The notes: a model not told the origin generated them from the sequence alone. 64,000 bases of DNA from Dawidia soli (GCF_018598185.1 NZ_JAHESC010000015.1:62001-126000), one strand, 5' to 3'. Positions 18,458 through 27,823 are shown, counted from the stretch's first letter. Numbers and translations are program-made.

Positions 18458-19390
18458 TTACTGTTCTTGCAGCAAGCGCAGGGCATCGATTTTATCCTGG
18501 GCCAGCTTGTGTTTCAACGTGTCAAGGTCCGGGAACTTCTCGTCGCCGCGAATAAACGCGTGGAAGCGCAGCGTTAGACTTTCGCCATACAGATCGCCGT
18601 CGAAGTCGAAGAGGTTTACTTCGATGGCGCGCTTCGTACCGTTTACGGTCGGTCGGTTGCCGATGTACAACATGCCTTTATAGAAGGCGCGGCCATGCTG
18701 TACGGTAACGGCGTAAATGCCGTCGGCAGGGATCAATTTATAATGTGTATCGACGTCGATGTTGGCGGTGGGGTAGCCCAGCTGCCGCCCGATGCGGTCG
18801 CCTACGACGACACGCCCCGTCAGGCTATACGGCTGGCCCAACAGGTGCGAGGCCGTGTCGAGGTCGCCTTCTTCCAGCGCCTTTCTGATCTTGGAGGAGC
18901 TCACCGCCACGTGGTCGACATCCTGCCGCGGGATTTCCTCTACGTCAAACCCGTAGCGCGGGGCGTTGAGCTTCAGTTGCTCGAAGCTGCCTTCGCGGTT
19001 GTGGCCAAAGCGGTGGTCGTAGCCGATCACCAGTTTTTTGGTGCCGATGGTCTGTACCAGGATCTTCTGGATAAACTCTTCGGAGGTGAGCTGCGAAAAT
19101 TCCTTGGTGAACGGAATGCGCACCAGGTGCTGAATGCCTTGCTCTTTCAGCAGCGCGGCCTTTTCTTCAAAGGTGTTCAGCAGCTTGAGGGAGCGGTCTT
19201 CGGGCTGCAATACCAGTCGAGGATGCGGCCAGAAGGTGATCACCACGGTCTCGCCACCGTGTTTCAGCGCCACCTCGCGCAGGCGGTTCAGTATTTTCTG
19301 GTGGCCGACGTGCACGCCGTCAAACGTGCCACTGGTGACAACGGCATAGTCCAGGCGGGTAAAATCGTCGATTCCATGATAGATCTTCAT
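18458..19390 (-). CDS. ribF: Bifunctional riboflavin kinase / FAD synthetase
   Basis: 310 aa, standard length. N-terminal FMN adenylyltransferase domain with TSGTFDGVHVGHQKIL and GYDHRFGHNREG; C-terminal riboflavin kinase domain with GRQLGYPTANI and NRPTVNGTKRAIEVNLFDF. It makes FMN and then FAD from riboflavin. Follows truB by 21 bases in the ftsX-DUF3098-uppP-truB-ribF run, an order often seen in Bacteroidota. No FMN riboswitch-like structure upstream. Confidence 0.96.
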   Translation of the reverse strand: MKIYHGIDDFTRLDYAVVTSGTFDGVHVGHQKILNRLREVALKHGGETVVITFWPHPRLVLQPEDRSLKLLNTFEEKAALLKEQGIQHLVRIPFTKEFSQLTSEEFIQKILVQTIGTKKLVIGYDHRFGHNREGSFEQLKLNAPRYGFDVEEIPRQDVDHVAVSSSKIRKALEEGDLDTASHLLGQPYSLTGRVVVGDRIGRQLGYPTANIDVDTHYKLIPADGIYAVTVQHGRAFYKGMLYIGNRPTVNGTKRAIEVNLFDFDGDLYGESLTLRFHAFIRGDEKFPDLDTLKHKLAQDKIDALRLLQEQ

Positions 19391-19411
19391 GCTCCTGAGT
19401 GGTAGGCAAAC

Positions 19412-20068
19412 CTACTGTATTTCGTCAATATACAGGGCGTTTTCGAGCGTATATTTCCCAATGCGCGTGCGGCACAATTCGGCCAGGTAGGCGCCCACGC
19501 CGAGGGCTTCGCCCAGGTCGCGCGCGATGCTGCGAATGTATGTGCCCTTGGAGCAAACAATGCGGAACGATACTTCGGGTAGGTTCACCGCCGTGATCTC
19601 GAACGCGCTGATCTCGACCTCACGCGGTGTCAGCTCGACATCTTTTCCTTTGCGGGCAAATTGATAGGCGCGTTTACCTCCGATGCGGATGGCCGAGTGC
19701 AAGGGCGGCAACTGTTGTATGCGTCCTTGCTGTTTGGCGGCGGCCGCGCGGACCATGTCCGGCGTGATGTGAGCGATATCCCGGGGCTCGCTCACCTCGG
19801 TTTCGAGGTCGTAGGAGGGGGTGGTCTGGCCGATGATGAAGCGGCCGGTATATTCTTTCTCCTGGCCCATGAACTCCTCGATCTTTTTGGTCATTTTGCC
19901 GGTGCAGATGATGAGCAGGCCCGTAGCCAGGGGGTCGAGCGTGCCGGCATGGCCGATCTTTTTCATCTTGAGCTTATAGCGCAACTTGTTGACCACATCG
20001 AACGAAGTCCACTCCAGGGGCTTGTTGACGAGCAATACGCGGCCTTCGCTTTCAGGAGCGCTTTCCAT
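19412..20068 (-). CDS. truB: tRNA pseudouridine-55 synthase
   Basis: 218 aa. Motif GHAGTLDPLATGLLIICTG carries the catalytic Asp45; VNKPLEWTSFDVV and SKGTYIRSIARDLGEALG are further family signatures. It is shorter than the E. coli enzyme because the C-terminal extension is missing, which is common in this phylum. It modifies U55 in the T-arm of tRNAs. Starts immediately after the uppP stop (0-base gap), so translation is probably coupled. Confidence 0.95.
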   Translation of the reverse strand: MESAPESEGRVLLVNKPLEWTSFDVVNKLRYKLKMKKIGHAGTLDPLATGLLIICTGKMTKKIEEFMGQEKEYTGRFIIGQTTPSYDLETEVSEPRDIAHITPDMVRAAAAKQQGRIQQLPPLHSAIRIGGKRAYQFARKGKDVELTPREVEISAFEITAVNLPEVSFRIVCSKGTYIRSIARDLGEALGVGAYLAELCRTRIGKYTLENALYIDEIQ

Positions 20069-20860
20069 CTAAATAATGGTAAGGCCTACGTTGAGGTAAT
20101 ACAGCACCAGGATGAGGATGCCCAGTACGATGCGGTAATAACCGAAGAGCTTAAAGCCGTAGCGTGTCAGGAAGGTGATGAACGACTTGATCGCCAGGAT
20201 GGCCACGACAAACGCGACAACATTGCCCACGGCCAGCAGGGTGATCTCATGCGAGCCGAAGTTGTTGCCGTCCATAAAGAATTTCAACATCTTGATAAAC
20301 GTGGCACCGGCCATGGTCGGCACCGCCAGGAAGAACGAAAACTCGGCGGCGGTTTTTTTGTTGAGCTTCTGCGTCATGCCGCCGATGATGGTTGCGGCCG
20401 AGCGCGACATGCCGGGGATGAGCCCAAAGAGCTGGAATGCACCGACCTTGAAGGCGGTGGGGTAATCGATCTCCTTCGTGCTGTTTTCATTGTCTTTGAA
20501 GATCTTGTCAATGAACAGGAAGAAGATACCGCCGAGCAACAACGTATAGCCCACTACATCCACACGCTCCAGCAGGGCATCGATAAAATCGTTCAGGAGC
20601 AGCCCCAGGATGGCTACCGGCAGAAATGCCACGACGAGCTTATAATAAAAGTCAAAGGACTGAAAGAACCGTTTCCAGTACAGTACGATGACCGACAGGA
20701 TGGCCCCCAGCTGGATGGCCACGGTGAACATCTTGACAAACGGGTCGGTGCCGATGCCCATCAGCGACGAGCCGATGATCATGTGGCCGGTAGAGGAGAT
20801 CGGCAGGAACTCCGTAACGCCCTCGATGATGGCGAGGATGATAGCTTGCAGGATAGACAT
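20069..20860 (-). CDS. uppP: Undecaprenyl-diphosphate phosphatase
   Basis: 263 aa. [16 protein letters not shown] and [16 protein letters not shown] are the two catalytic motifs of the BacA/UppP family; seven to eight membrane helices. It dephosphorylates undecaprenyl diphosphate to recycle the lipid carrier for peptidoglycan and other envelope polymers; overproduction in other bacteria gives bacitracin resistance. Lies between a DUF3098 membrane protein and truB, in one operon. Confidence 0.96.
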   Translation of the reverse strand: MSILQAIILAIIEGVTEFLPISSTGHMIIGSSLMGIGTDPFVKMFTVAIQLGAILSVIVLYWKRFFQSFDFYYKLVVAFLPVAILGLLLNDFIDALLERVDVVGYTLLLGGIFFLFIDKIFKDNENSTKEIDYPTAFKVGAFQLFGLIPGMSRSAATIIGGMTQKLNKKTAAEFSFFLAVPTMAGATFIKMLKFFMDGNNFGSHEITLLAVGNVVAFVVAILAIKSFITFLTRYGFKLFGYYRIVLGILILVLYYLNVGLTII

Positions 20861-20878
20861 GGACGAAGTGTACTGAGA

Positions 20879-21082
20879 CTATTTGACTGGTTTGTGGAGA
20901 ATGGCGTAGATCTCCATGATAAAGCCGGCCATCACCACGATCGGGCCCAGCGTCAGGCCCAGGAAGCCAAACCCGTGCGGGCTGCTATCGAGGGACATGA
21001 TGATGAAGCCCAGCAAAAGCGTTACGACGCCGATGATCATCCATTGATAATTCTTTTTTCCAAAAGGAAGCTTGCTTTGCAT
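20879..21082 (-). CDS. DUF3098 small membrane protein
   Basis: 67 aa, two membrane helices (WMIIGVVTLLLGFIIMSL and GLTLGPIVVMAGFIMEIYAI) after a short FGKKNYQ start. Proteins of this type are nearly always found between ftsX and uppP in Bacteroidota, as here. A link to FtsX or to lipid-carrier recycling is inferred from position only. Confidence 0.85.
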   Translation of the reverse strand: MQSKLPFGKKNYQWMIIGVVTLLLGFIIMSLDSSPHGFGFLGLTLGPIVVMAGFIMEIYAILHKPVK

Positions 21083-21095
21083 GATGGTTGGTTTA

Positions 21096-21974
21096 TCAGT
21101 ATAGTTCGTCTAAAGACATTTTGAGGTACCGGTGGATCGAAAAGAACGTGCTGATGACAGCGACAATCATACCGGTGCCGAGCAGCAATGCGAGTAAGAG
21201 CAGGAAGTGCTGCTGGTTGTGCACCAACATGATATCCGGAAGTTTTTTCTGTGAGTAATCGGACAGCATCCACAGCAATGCGCTCGTCAATGCACCGGCC
21301 AGGAGCCCGTAGCCCGCGGCGCGGAACAGGAACGGCCGCTGAATGAACCAGCGCTTGGCGCCCACCAGCTGCATGCTGCGGATCAGGAAACGCTGTGAGA
21401 ACAAGGCAATGCGCAGGGTATTGCTGACGAGCAGGAACGTGATCACCAGCATGATGACGGCGATCACGATCAGCACGATCGAGATGTTGAAGAAGTTTTT
21501 ATTGACAGCGTCAAACAGGTGCTTTTCGTAGGTGGCTTCCAGGATGCCGTTGACGGTCTCCAGGTCGGCCTTGATCTTCTTCAGGTTGGTGGTGTCCTGA
21601 AACCCGGGTTTGATGCCGACAATGAAGGCATCTTTTAGGGGGTTCTCGCCAAGGATCTCCTTATAGTCGCCGATCTGGGCCACGAGGTCTTTTTCGGCTT
21701 CTTCCTTGGAGATGTATTTCAGGGCAGTTTCGCCAGAGGCGACATATTCCTTACCGAGCAGGGTCTTTTCCAGCTGGCTGCGCTGGGTTTCGGTCAGCGT
21801 GCTTTTGAGGTATACTTTTACGTTGAGGTTGTCGCGCACCATCTTCCCGAATTCGCGGGAGTAGATCATGAGGGTGCCGAACAAGCCCAGGGCAAAGAGC
21901 GCCAGCGTGATGCTGAACACCACACCCATGGCGGGGTAGCCGCCCAATTTCTTCTTTCTTGTTGCTTTCTCCAT
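21096..21974 (-). CDS. ftsX: Cell-division protein FtsX (ABC permease-like)
   Basis: 292 aa from the ATG at 21974 (EKATRKKKLGGYP); an upstream in-frame start adds 19 residues that lie across the promoter box and are not FtsX-like. One N-terminal helix, a large extracytoplasmic domain (about 55-165; MVRDNLNVKVYLKSTLTETQ, EILGENPLKDAF), then three helices with RSMQLVGAKRWFIQRPFL. FtsEX regulates peptidoglycan hydrolases at the septum; ftsE is not adjacent, which is usual in Bacteroidota. First gene of the ftsX-DUF3098-uppP-truB-ribF(-aacS) run, with a perfect TAACTTTG box 11 bases before the ATG. Confidence 0.92.
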   Translation of the reverse strand: MEKATRKKKLGGYPAMGVVFSITLALFALGLFGTLMIYSREFGKMVRDNLNVKVYLKSTLTETQRSQLEKTLLGKEYVASGETALKYISKEEAEKDLVAQIGDYKEILGENPLKDAFIVGIKPGFQDTTNLKKIKADLETVNGILEATYEKHLFDAVNKNFFNISIVLIVIAVIMLVITFLLVSNTLRIALFSQRFLIRSMQLVGAKRWFIQRPFLFRAAGYGLLAGALTSALLWMLSDYSQKKLPDIMLVHNQQHFLLLLALLLGTGMIVAVISTFFSIHRYLKMSLDELY

Positions 21975-21985
21975 GCTGTAAGGCC

Positions 21986-21993
21986 CAAAGTTA
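21986..21993 (-). promoter_or_regulatory. -7 promoter box of the ftsX operon (TAACTTTG)
   Basis: Perfect TAnnTTTG match on the minus strand, 11 bases before the ftsX ATG, predicting a leader of about 4-6 nt. No obvious -33 TTTG. Confidence 0.6.
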
Positions 21994-22118
21994 TGAGAAA
22001 ATACGAAATACCGTAGTCTCCCGGGGGCCACCAGGGCCTGTAAAAAACGGGGCCCACCGGGTGCCGGCCCTTGGAATCTGGCATTTGAAATCTATTTTGC
22101 CGGCGGTAATTCAAGTCA

Positions 22119-23264
22119 ATGAAAGTTAAGAAAGCAGTGGGCTGGCTGCACCTGTGGCTCGGGCTGGCCTCCGGCGTGATCGTGGTCGTGCTCGGTGTCA
22201 CCGGATGTTTGTATGCATTTGAAAAGGAGCTCAAGGGTATTTTTCATTCCGACAGACTGTATGTAGATCCGCAACCGGGCCACCCGTGGCCCCTGACCCG
22301 ACTGATGGACATCGCCCAAAAAACGTTGGGGGAAGACAAGCCCATCACGCGGATCGAGATCCCACAAGCGCCCGGCCGCACCTATATATTCCGGGCTACC
22401 CGGACCAATCCGGATAACATCTTCTACTGGAACTATTATACCTACTACAATAAGGTCTACATCAATCCGTACGACGGAACGGTCGTTGCTACGGAGAACA
22501 CCAAGGCCGACTTCTTCCAGCTTGTCTTCAGCCTGCATACGCAACTGTGGCTGGGCGACACGGTAGGCCACGCCATTACGGGGTACGCCGCCCTCTTGTT
22601 TGTGATCCTCCTCGTTACCGGCATGATCCTCTGGTGGCCGAAGAAGTGGAAGTCGCCCAAGCTTAAACAGTATTTTACCATCAAGTGGCACGGCAAGCTC
22701 AAACGCGTCAATTATGATCTGCACCGCACGCTGGGCCTGTATGCCTTTGTCCTGCTGCTGATCGTGGCCATTACCGGATTGGTATGGTCGTTCGAGTGGA
22801 TGGACAAAAGCGTACAGTTCGTGGCGAACGGCGGGGCGTCGCCCAGGAAAGAAACATTTCCCGGATCCGATACCACCCGTGCCCAACAGCCTTTGGTGAT
22901 CGATAAAATATGGATGGATGCCCGTGGCGTTAGTCCCCGGGCTGTATCGTTTCTGGTGGTGCTGCCGGCGGCAAGGACCGGCACCGTGAATGTCTTTGCC
23001 TATGAGACCGTTAACAACCATTACGAACGTATCAAATCTTCTTATGACCGCTACACGGGAGAGCGGGTACAATCCGGCTCGTTCGACGACCTGGATCGCG
23101 CCGCCCGGGTGAAGCTCCTGAACTATGATCTCCACACCGGTACCGTGCTGAACCTGCCCGGAAAGATGCTGGCTTTCTGCGCCTCGCTGGTTGCTGCGAG
23201 CCTCCCCATTACTGGCTTTATAATATGGTGGCGACGAGGAAAAAGCCAAAAACAAGCGCGGTAG
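22119..23264 (+). CDS. PepSY-domain membrane protein (putative iron-siderophore reductase type)
   Basis: 381 aa. Starts VKKAVGWLHLWLGLASGVIVVVLGVTGCLYAFEKEL, the first helix of the PepSY_TM family; further helices near 150-175 (ITGYAALLFVILLVTGMILWWPKKW), 200-225 (LHRTLGLYAFVLLLIVAITGLVWSFEW) and the C-terminus (AFCASLVAASLPITGFIIWWRRGK). Conserved His residues beside the helices could bind haem, as proposed for related inner-membrane siderophore reductases. Directly upstream of an ECF sigma/FecR/STN-receptor set, which supports a role in iron acquisition. The gene ends at the edge of the AT-rich sigma-factor promoter. Confidence 0.82.
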   Translation: MKVKKAVGWLHLWLGLASGVIVVVLGVTGCLYAFEKELKGIFHSDRLYVDPQPGHPWPLTRLMDIAQKTLGEDKPITRIEIPQAPGRTYIFRATRTNPDNIFYWNYYTYYNKVYINPYDGTVVATENTKADFFQLVFSLHTQLWLGDTVGHAITGYAALLFVILLVTGMILWWPKKWKSPKLKQYFTIKWHGKLKRVNYDLHRTLGLYAFVLLLIVAITGLVWSFEWMDKSVQFVANGGASPRKETFPGSDTTRAQQPLVIDKIWMDARGVSPRAVSFLVVLPAARTGTVNVFAYETVNNHYERIKSSYDRYTGERVQSGSFDDLDRAARVKLLNYDLHTGTVLNLPGKMLAFCASLVAASLPITGFIIWWRRGKSQKQAR

Positions 23265-23337
23265 GGCTGTTTTTTATCATGTTCTTATTTGGACTGGATA
23301 TAAATAATAGCTTACTTTGGGCTATAACCTGTAATCT

Positions 23338-23901
23338 TTGCAGTCTTTGCACGGTTCAGCCGAACATAGCATTTCAGAATCCCTACCGCTGCTTATCGCT
23401 GACGAAAGTGCGTTCAAGGCGCTTTACGATCGATACTGGGAAAAGGTACTAGCCGTCTGTTTTCAGGCCACAAAAGACATTCCGCTCGCCGAGGACCTGA
23501 TGCACGAATTGTTTCAGTCGTTGTGGGAACGCAAGGATGAGCTTCGTGTGGAGGGGCCGGTGGAAAACTACCTGATGCGCGCCGCCCGTCTGAAAGTATT
23601 GGCGCATTACCGAGACACCAGCAACCGCACCGCGCACTTCGGTCATGCCATGCAGGGATATTCCGGCGCAGAAGAGTCCACCGAAAATGACGTGAACTAT
23701 GTGTTCCTGACCGAGCAGGTCACGACCCTCGTCGCCCAGCTGCCGAACCCCTGCCAGACCGTATATAAGATGAGTCGCGAGCGGGGTCTTTCGAACAAGA
23801 TCATCGCTTCATCGCTCGTGCTCTCCGAAAAAACGGTAGAGTACCATCTCACCCGGGCTCTTCGTTTTCTGAGCAAGCACCTCGGCGGATACCGCTTTTA
23901 A
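23338..23901 (+). CDS. ECF RNA polymerase sigma factor (Bacteroidota FecI-like)
   Basis: 187 aa if TTG 23338 is used; no in-frame ATG exists before the conserved region 2, so a TTG (23338 or 23347) must serve. Region 2 (ALYDRYWEKVLAVCFQATKDIPLAEDLMHELFQSLWERKDEL) and region 4 (VAQLPNPCQTVYKMSRERGLSNKIIASSLVLSEKTVEYHLTRALRFL) are clear. With FecR next door it forms a cell-surface signalling pair that turns on the outer-membrane receptor at 25.1 kb. A likely promoter is TTTG (23288-23291), a 20-base spacer, and TTACTTTG (23312-23319). Confidence 0.9.
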   Translation: MQSLHGSAEHSISESLPLLIADESAFKALYDRYWEKVLAVCFQATKDIPLAEDLMHELFQSLWERKDELRVEGPVENYLMRAARLKVLAHYRDTSNRTAHFGHAMQGYSGAEESTENDVNYVFLTEQVTTLVAQLPNPCQTVYKMSRERGLSNKIIASSLVLSEKTVEYHLTRALRFLSKHLGGYRF

Positions 23902-23991
23902 AAAAAAATCATCCTGCCGCCAGGGTAATCGTCGTCCCACGCAACTACTGCATGAATGGGCCTGAACCCCGTTTGCTATAAAACGTCTTGA

Positions 23992-24957
23992 ATGGGAATC
24001 AATCCGGAGTTATTGAGCCGTTATAATCGGGGGCTTTGTTCCGAACAGGAGCGAAGGGTGGTAGAGGATTGGCTAAACGGTGAGCGCCTGGAAGATGCGC
24101 CGGATACCGGCCACATTCCGGCCGCGCTGAAACAACAGATAGGACAGCGGGTATGGCGCCGGTTGGACCCGGTCGGGCAACGGCCCTCGGCATTCATCCT
24201 GCGTTGGAAAGAATACTACCAACCCGTAGGCATTGCCGCCAGCATTACGCTCGCAGTGGCGCTGACGTACCTCGTGATCTTACGATCTCCCCACGTGTCG
24301 CCCGTGCCGCTGCAGACTGTCAGGACAGGCATGGGACAAAGGGCCAACGTTACCCTGCCCGACGGCACACAGGTAGCGCTGAACAGCGATAGTGAGCTGC
24401 AATACCCGACGTCATTCTCAGACACCCTGCGCCGGGTATTCCTGCGGGGTGAAGCGCTGTTTACGGTAACAAAAAATGCCGGCAAGCCCTTCCTCGTTCG
24501 TACCGGGCACAGCGAGACCCGCGTGCTGGGCACGGTATTCAATCTCAAGGCCTACCCGACGGAAACGACCACCACCCTGGCGGTGGCGGAGGGACGCGTC
24601 GTCTTTTCCAACGCGGACGTGGCGGGTGACGCCGATACCCTTCTGGCCAACCAGCAGATCGTGCTACGCGATGGCCTGCTGCAAGCCAAAACCGATGTCG
24701 ACGCGTCGCGCGCGTCGGCCTGGCAAAAGAGCATCCTGATCTTTGACGACCTTACGATCGCGCAGATCGCTACCGCGCTGGAACGCTGGTATGGCGTACA
24801 GGTCAACATCGAATCGGACGCGCTGAAAGATCAACGCTACACGGGCACCTTTACCCGCGCAACGCTGCCGGCCGTTCTTCGCAGTATGGCGTATGCCATC
24901 GATTTTCACTATGAGATTCACGACAAGACTGTAACGCTATACGCGCATGAACGCTAA
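23992..24957 (+). CDS. FecR-family anti-sigma factor
   Basis: 321 aa. The N-terminal cytoplasmic part (residues 1-75; SRYNRGLCSEQERRVVEDWLNGE) would hold the sigma factor; one membrane helix (IAASITLAVALTYLVIL, about 79-96); then a periplasmic FecR domain (RTGMGQRANVTLPDGTQVALNSDSEL, FLRGEALFTVTKNAGKPFLVRT) and a C-terminal DUF4974-like domain (IAQIATALERWYGVQVNIES, FTRATLPAVLRSMAYAIDFHYE). It receives the signal from the STN domain of the loaded receptor and releases the sigma factor. Lies 90 bases after the sigma gene. Confidence 0.93.
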   Translation: MGINPELLSRYNRGLCSEQERRVVEDWLNGERLEDAPDTGHIPAALKQQIGQRVWRRLDPVGQRPSAFILRWKEYYQPVGIAASITLAVALTYLVILRSPHVSPVPLQTVRTGMGQRANVTLPDGTQVALNSDSELQYPTSFSDTLRRVFLRGEALFTVTKNAGKPFLVRTGHSETRVLGTVFNLKAYPTETTTTLAVAEGRVVFSNADVAGDADTLLANQQIVLRDGLLQAKTDVDASRASAWQKSILIFDDLTIAQIATALERWYGVQVNIESDALKDQRYTGTFTRATLPAVLRSMAYAIDFHYEIHDKTVTLYAHER

Positions 24958-24997
24958 CGCTATGCCTCCTTAACCCGGAAGAGATCAAAAAAAGAAA

Positions 24998-25029
24998 CCC
25001 GGTGTGCCGTCGCCAAACTTTACACCGGG
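24998..25029 (+). promoter_or_regulatory. Hairpin between fecR and the STN receptor gene
   Basis: 8-bp perfect stem CCCGGTGT / ACACCGGG with a 16-base loop, in the 118-base gap between fecR and the receptor. There is no T run after it, so it looks like a processing or mRNA-stability element, or a weak stop that separates regulator from receptor expression. It is followed by a direct repeat of ATCAATTAAA at 25052-25061 and 25063-25072. Confidence 0.4.
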
Positions 25030-25075
25030 CCAATGTCCATCAATCGTCATGATCAATTAAACATCAATTAAAAGT

Positions 25076-27799
25076 ATGCATTTATCGCTCGCTTCTCCTA
25101 TCGACCGAAGCAAAAACTATTTTTTTACCGTAAACCGGTACATCCTGTTTCTCTTGACCCTGCTGCTGGGTGCCGGCAGTGTCTATGGCCAGCAAAATGT
25201 TCTGGATAATCCGGTTACAGTGCAGTTGAATAACGTTACCCTGGCCGAGGCATTGACCGCCATCGGCGAAAAAGCCGGTGTGTCGATATCCTACAGCAGC
25301 ACCCAACTGAGCACGGATAAGAAAGTATCCGCCGACTTGAAGGATGTTCCCCTCAAAGCAGCCCTGCGCAAGGTGCTGGGTGCGTCCACCAATTTCCACG
25401 TGCAAGGAACGACGGTCACCATCCAGGCCCAGGCGAACGCGGGCGGGAAAGGCACCGTGAAGGGTACCCTCAAAACATCTGACGGGCGCCCCGCCGAATT
25501 TGTGAACGTGAGCATCAAAGGCACCGGCAAGGGCATGCCGAGCGATGCGCAGGGAAATTTTCTGATCAAGGGCGTACCGGCGGGCGAGCAAACCCTCGTC
25601 GTACAACTGCTCGGCTACGAGCCCATCGAAAGAACGGTGCAGGTCGCGGCCGGCGAGACGCTGGAAGTGGAGCCTATTGCGATGAACGAAGACAGCAAGA
25701 TGCTGCAAGAGATCGTTATCAGCGGTGATGTCAATAAGTTCTCCAAGCGGGAAAGCGACTACGTCGCCAAGCTGCCCCTCAGCAACCTGGAAAATCCACA
25801 GGTATATAGCGCGCTGTCGAAGACCCTGTTCACCGAGCAGCTCATTACCGACTTCGGTAACATTGTCAAGAATGCACCCGGTGTATACAAGATCCAGGGC
25901 AACCGCGGTATCAACTCCGACGGAGCGACTTTCTATACCCTGCGCGGATTCAGGACCGAAGTGTCGCTGGTAGACGGTGTGCCGGTGCAGACAAACGGCG
26001 AATTTGATCCTGTAAACGTAGAGAAAGTGGAAGTGCTCAAAGGCCCGTCGGCCACGTTGTTCGGCAGCTCGGTAACATCGTTCGGAGGACTGCTGAACAT
26101 CGTTACCAAAAAGCCCGTCGAGATCGCCGGCGGCGAGATCGGCTATACCACCGGTAGCTACGGTCTGAACCGGTTCACGGCGGATATCTACAGCCCGATA
26201 AACGAAAAGAAGAACCTGCTGCTGCGGGTCAACGCCGCGTATCAAACCCAAAACAGCTTTCAGGATGCCGGCTTCCGCAAGAGCCTTGTGATCGCACCAT
26301 CGCTCGAATACCGCGTCAACGACCGGCTGCGCATCAACCTCAACGCCGGGATCTACAATGGCGAAATGACCAGCCCGTCGGTGGTCTTTCTGAACCGTAC
26401 CCGCACGTTCGTGGCCCATACACCGGATGAGCTCGGTTTTGACTGGAACCGCTCCTATACCAGCAACGACCTCAGCATGAAAACGCCTACCACCAATGTA
26501 TACGGGCAGGTGACGTACACGCTGGCCCCGGGGTGGACATCGCAGACCAACTTTTCCAGCAACACCCGCAAGTCCGACGGTTTTTATCAATATGAATTCC
26601 TGCGGGGTACCGTAGCCGACACGTTGCTGGAGCGCAATATCACGCTGCAGAACACGACGAACACGGCCATCGACATTCAGCAGAACTTCATTGGCGACTT
26701 TACGATCGGGTCCCTGCGCAACCGCCTTGTGGTAGGCCTTGACTTCCTGAGCCGCGGCGTCAACAACAGCAACTCGCCGTATATTGTATTTGACAACATC
26801 AGTGGCATCAGCGCCGATCCCAATTATATCAAGATCTCGCGCTCGGCCGTCATGGCAAAACTGGCGGCGAGCACGGATGCTCCTACAAAGAACGACAACA
26901 CGTCCAACGTATACAGTGTGTATGCATCCGATGTCATCAACGTTACCGATCGTCTGCTGGCGATGCTCAGTCTGCGGATAGACCGTTTTGAGAACAAGGG
27001 TACGCGGAACCATGCCACCAACACCTACGTGCCCAACACGGAGTTTGATCAGACGGCCGTCTCGCCCAAGCTCGGCGTGGTGTATCAAATCATTCCCGAC
27101 CAGTTGTCGGTCTTTGGTAACTATATGAACGGTTTCTTCAACGTGGCTCCCGTTACGCAGCCGCTTCCCGACATCTCGGGCGTATTCAAGCCTCAGCAGG
27201 CCAACCAGCTGGAGGGTGGTGTAAAAATGGAGATGTTGCAGAACAAGCTGAACCTGGTCGTGAGCTACTACGACATCAGCGTCGAGAACGTTACGCGGAC
27301 GGAGGTCGTGGTACGCGACGACCGGAACTATAACGTCACCGTGCAGGATGCCACGCAGTACAGCAGAGGTCTGGAAGTGGAGCTGATCGCGAACCCGGTC
27401 ATGGGGTTGAATCTGGTGGCAGGCTATAGCCACAACGACAGCGAGTTCACCAAATCGACGGCCGCGCTGGAAGGCAGAAGGCCCGCGGCGGCCGGACCCG
27501 CCAACCTCGCGAACGCCTGGATCAGCTACGCCCTGCCCCACGGCAAACTAAAAGGTATCGGTGCCGGCATCGGGGGCAACTACGTGAGTAAGCACCTGAC
27601 CGCCAACTCTGCCATCACCGGGGTGTTCACCATTCCGTCGTACACCGTGTTGAACGCGACCGTGTTCTATAGCACTCCGGACTGGCGACTGGGTCTCAAG
27701 CTGGACAACCTTACCAATGAGCGATACTTCGTCGGCCAGGGCGTGCTCAGCCCGCAGATGCCCAGAAACTTCTCGGCAAACCTGGCGCTCAAGTTCTGA
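25076..27799 (+). CDS. STN-domain TonB-dependent receptor (siderophore-type, signalling)
   Basis: 907 aa. Signal peptide within the first 40 residues (YILFLLTLLLGAGSVYGQQ), STN secretin/TonB signalling domain (about 45-115; VTLAEALTAIGEKAGVSISYSS), carboxypeptidase-D-like domain (about 124-205), plug (about 215-330; YTLRGFRTEVSLVDGVPVQ, LKGPSATLFGSS) and a barrel ending NFSANLALKF, with the terminal Phe expected for outer-membrane insertion. YFVGQGVLSPQMPRN at the C-terminus is like ferric-siderophore receptors. The STN domain couples ligand binding to the FecR/sigma pair just upstream. Likely ligand: a ferric siderophore; inferred from family and from the PepSY gene. Confidence 0.93.
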   Translation: MHLSLASPIDRSKNYFFTVNRYILFLLTLLLGAGSVYGQQNVLDNPVTVQLNNVTLAEALTAIGEKAGVSISYSSTQLSTDKKVSADLKDVPLKAALRKVLGASTNFHVQGTTVTIQAQANAGGKGTVKGTLKTSDGRPAEFVNVSIKGTGKGMPSDAQGNFLIKGVPAGEQTLVVQLLGYEPIERTVQVAAGETLEVEPIAMNEDSKMLQEIVISGDVNKFSKRESDYVAKLPLSNLENPQVYSALSKTLFTEQLITDFGNIVKNAPGVYKIQGNRGINSDGATFYTLRGFRTEVSLVDGVPVQTNGEFDPVNVEKVEVLKGPSATLFGSSVTSFGGLLNIVTKKPVEIAGGEIGYTTGSYGLNRFTADIYSPINEKKNLLLRVNAAYQTQNSFQDAGFRKSLVIAPSLEYRVNDRLRINLNAGIYNGEMTSPSVVFLNRTRTFVAHTPDELGFDWNRSYTSNDLSMKTPTTNVYGQVTYTLAPGWTSQTNFSSNTRKSDGFYQYEFLRGTVADTLLERNITLQNTTNTAIDIQQNFIGDFTIGSLRNRLVVGLDFLSRGVNNSNSPYIVFDNISGISADPNYIKISRSAVMAKLAASTDAPTKNDNTSNVYSVYASDVINVTDRLLAMLSLRIDRFENKGTRNHATNTYVPNTEFDQTAVSPKLGVVYQIIPDQLSVFGNYMNGFFNVAPVTQPLPDISGVFKPQQANQLEGGVKMEMLQNKLNLVVSYYDISVENVTRTEVVVRDDRNYNVTVQDATQYSRGLEVELIANPVMGLNLVAGYSHNDSEFTKSTAALEGRRPAAAGPANLANAWISYALPHGKLKGIGAGIGGNYVSKHLTANSAITGVFTIPSYTVLNATVFYSTPDWRLGLKLDNLTNERYFVGQGVLSPQMPRNFSANLALKF

Positions 27800-27823
27800 G
27801 ATCACGCGAATTATAAATCGGAG

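Noticed and set aside
18458-19500. FMN riboswitch controlling ribF
   Set aside because: No RFN-like conserved helices seen upstream; ribF lies within an operon behind truB.
19661-21124. 487-codon open frame across truB, uppP and DUF3098
   Set aside because: Antisense shadow rich in Asp/Gly/Glu/Arg; the three minus-strand genes are unmistakable.
22050-25075. Fur box near the iron-type locus
   Set aside because: No GATAATGATAATCATTATC-like sequence found in the intergenic gaps.
25082-27541. 819-codon open frame opposite the STN receptor
   Set aside because: Antisense shadow; the plus strand has STN, plug and barrel features.
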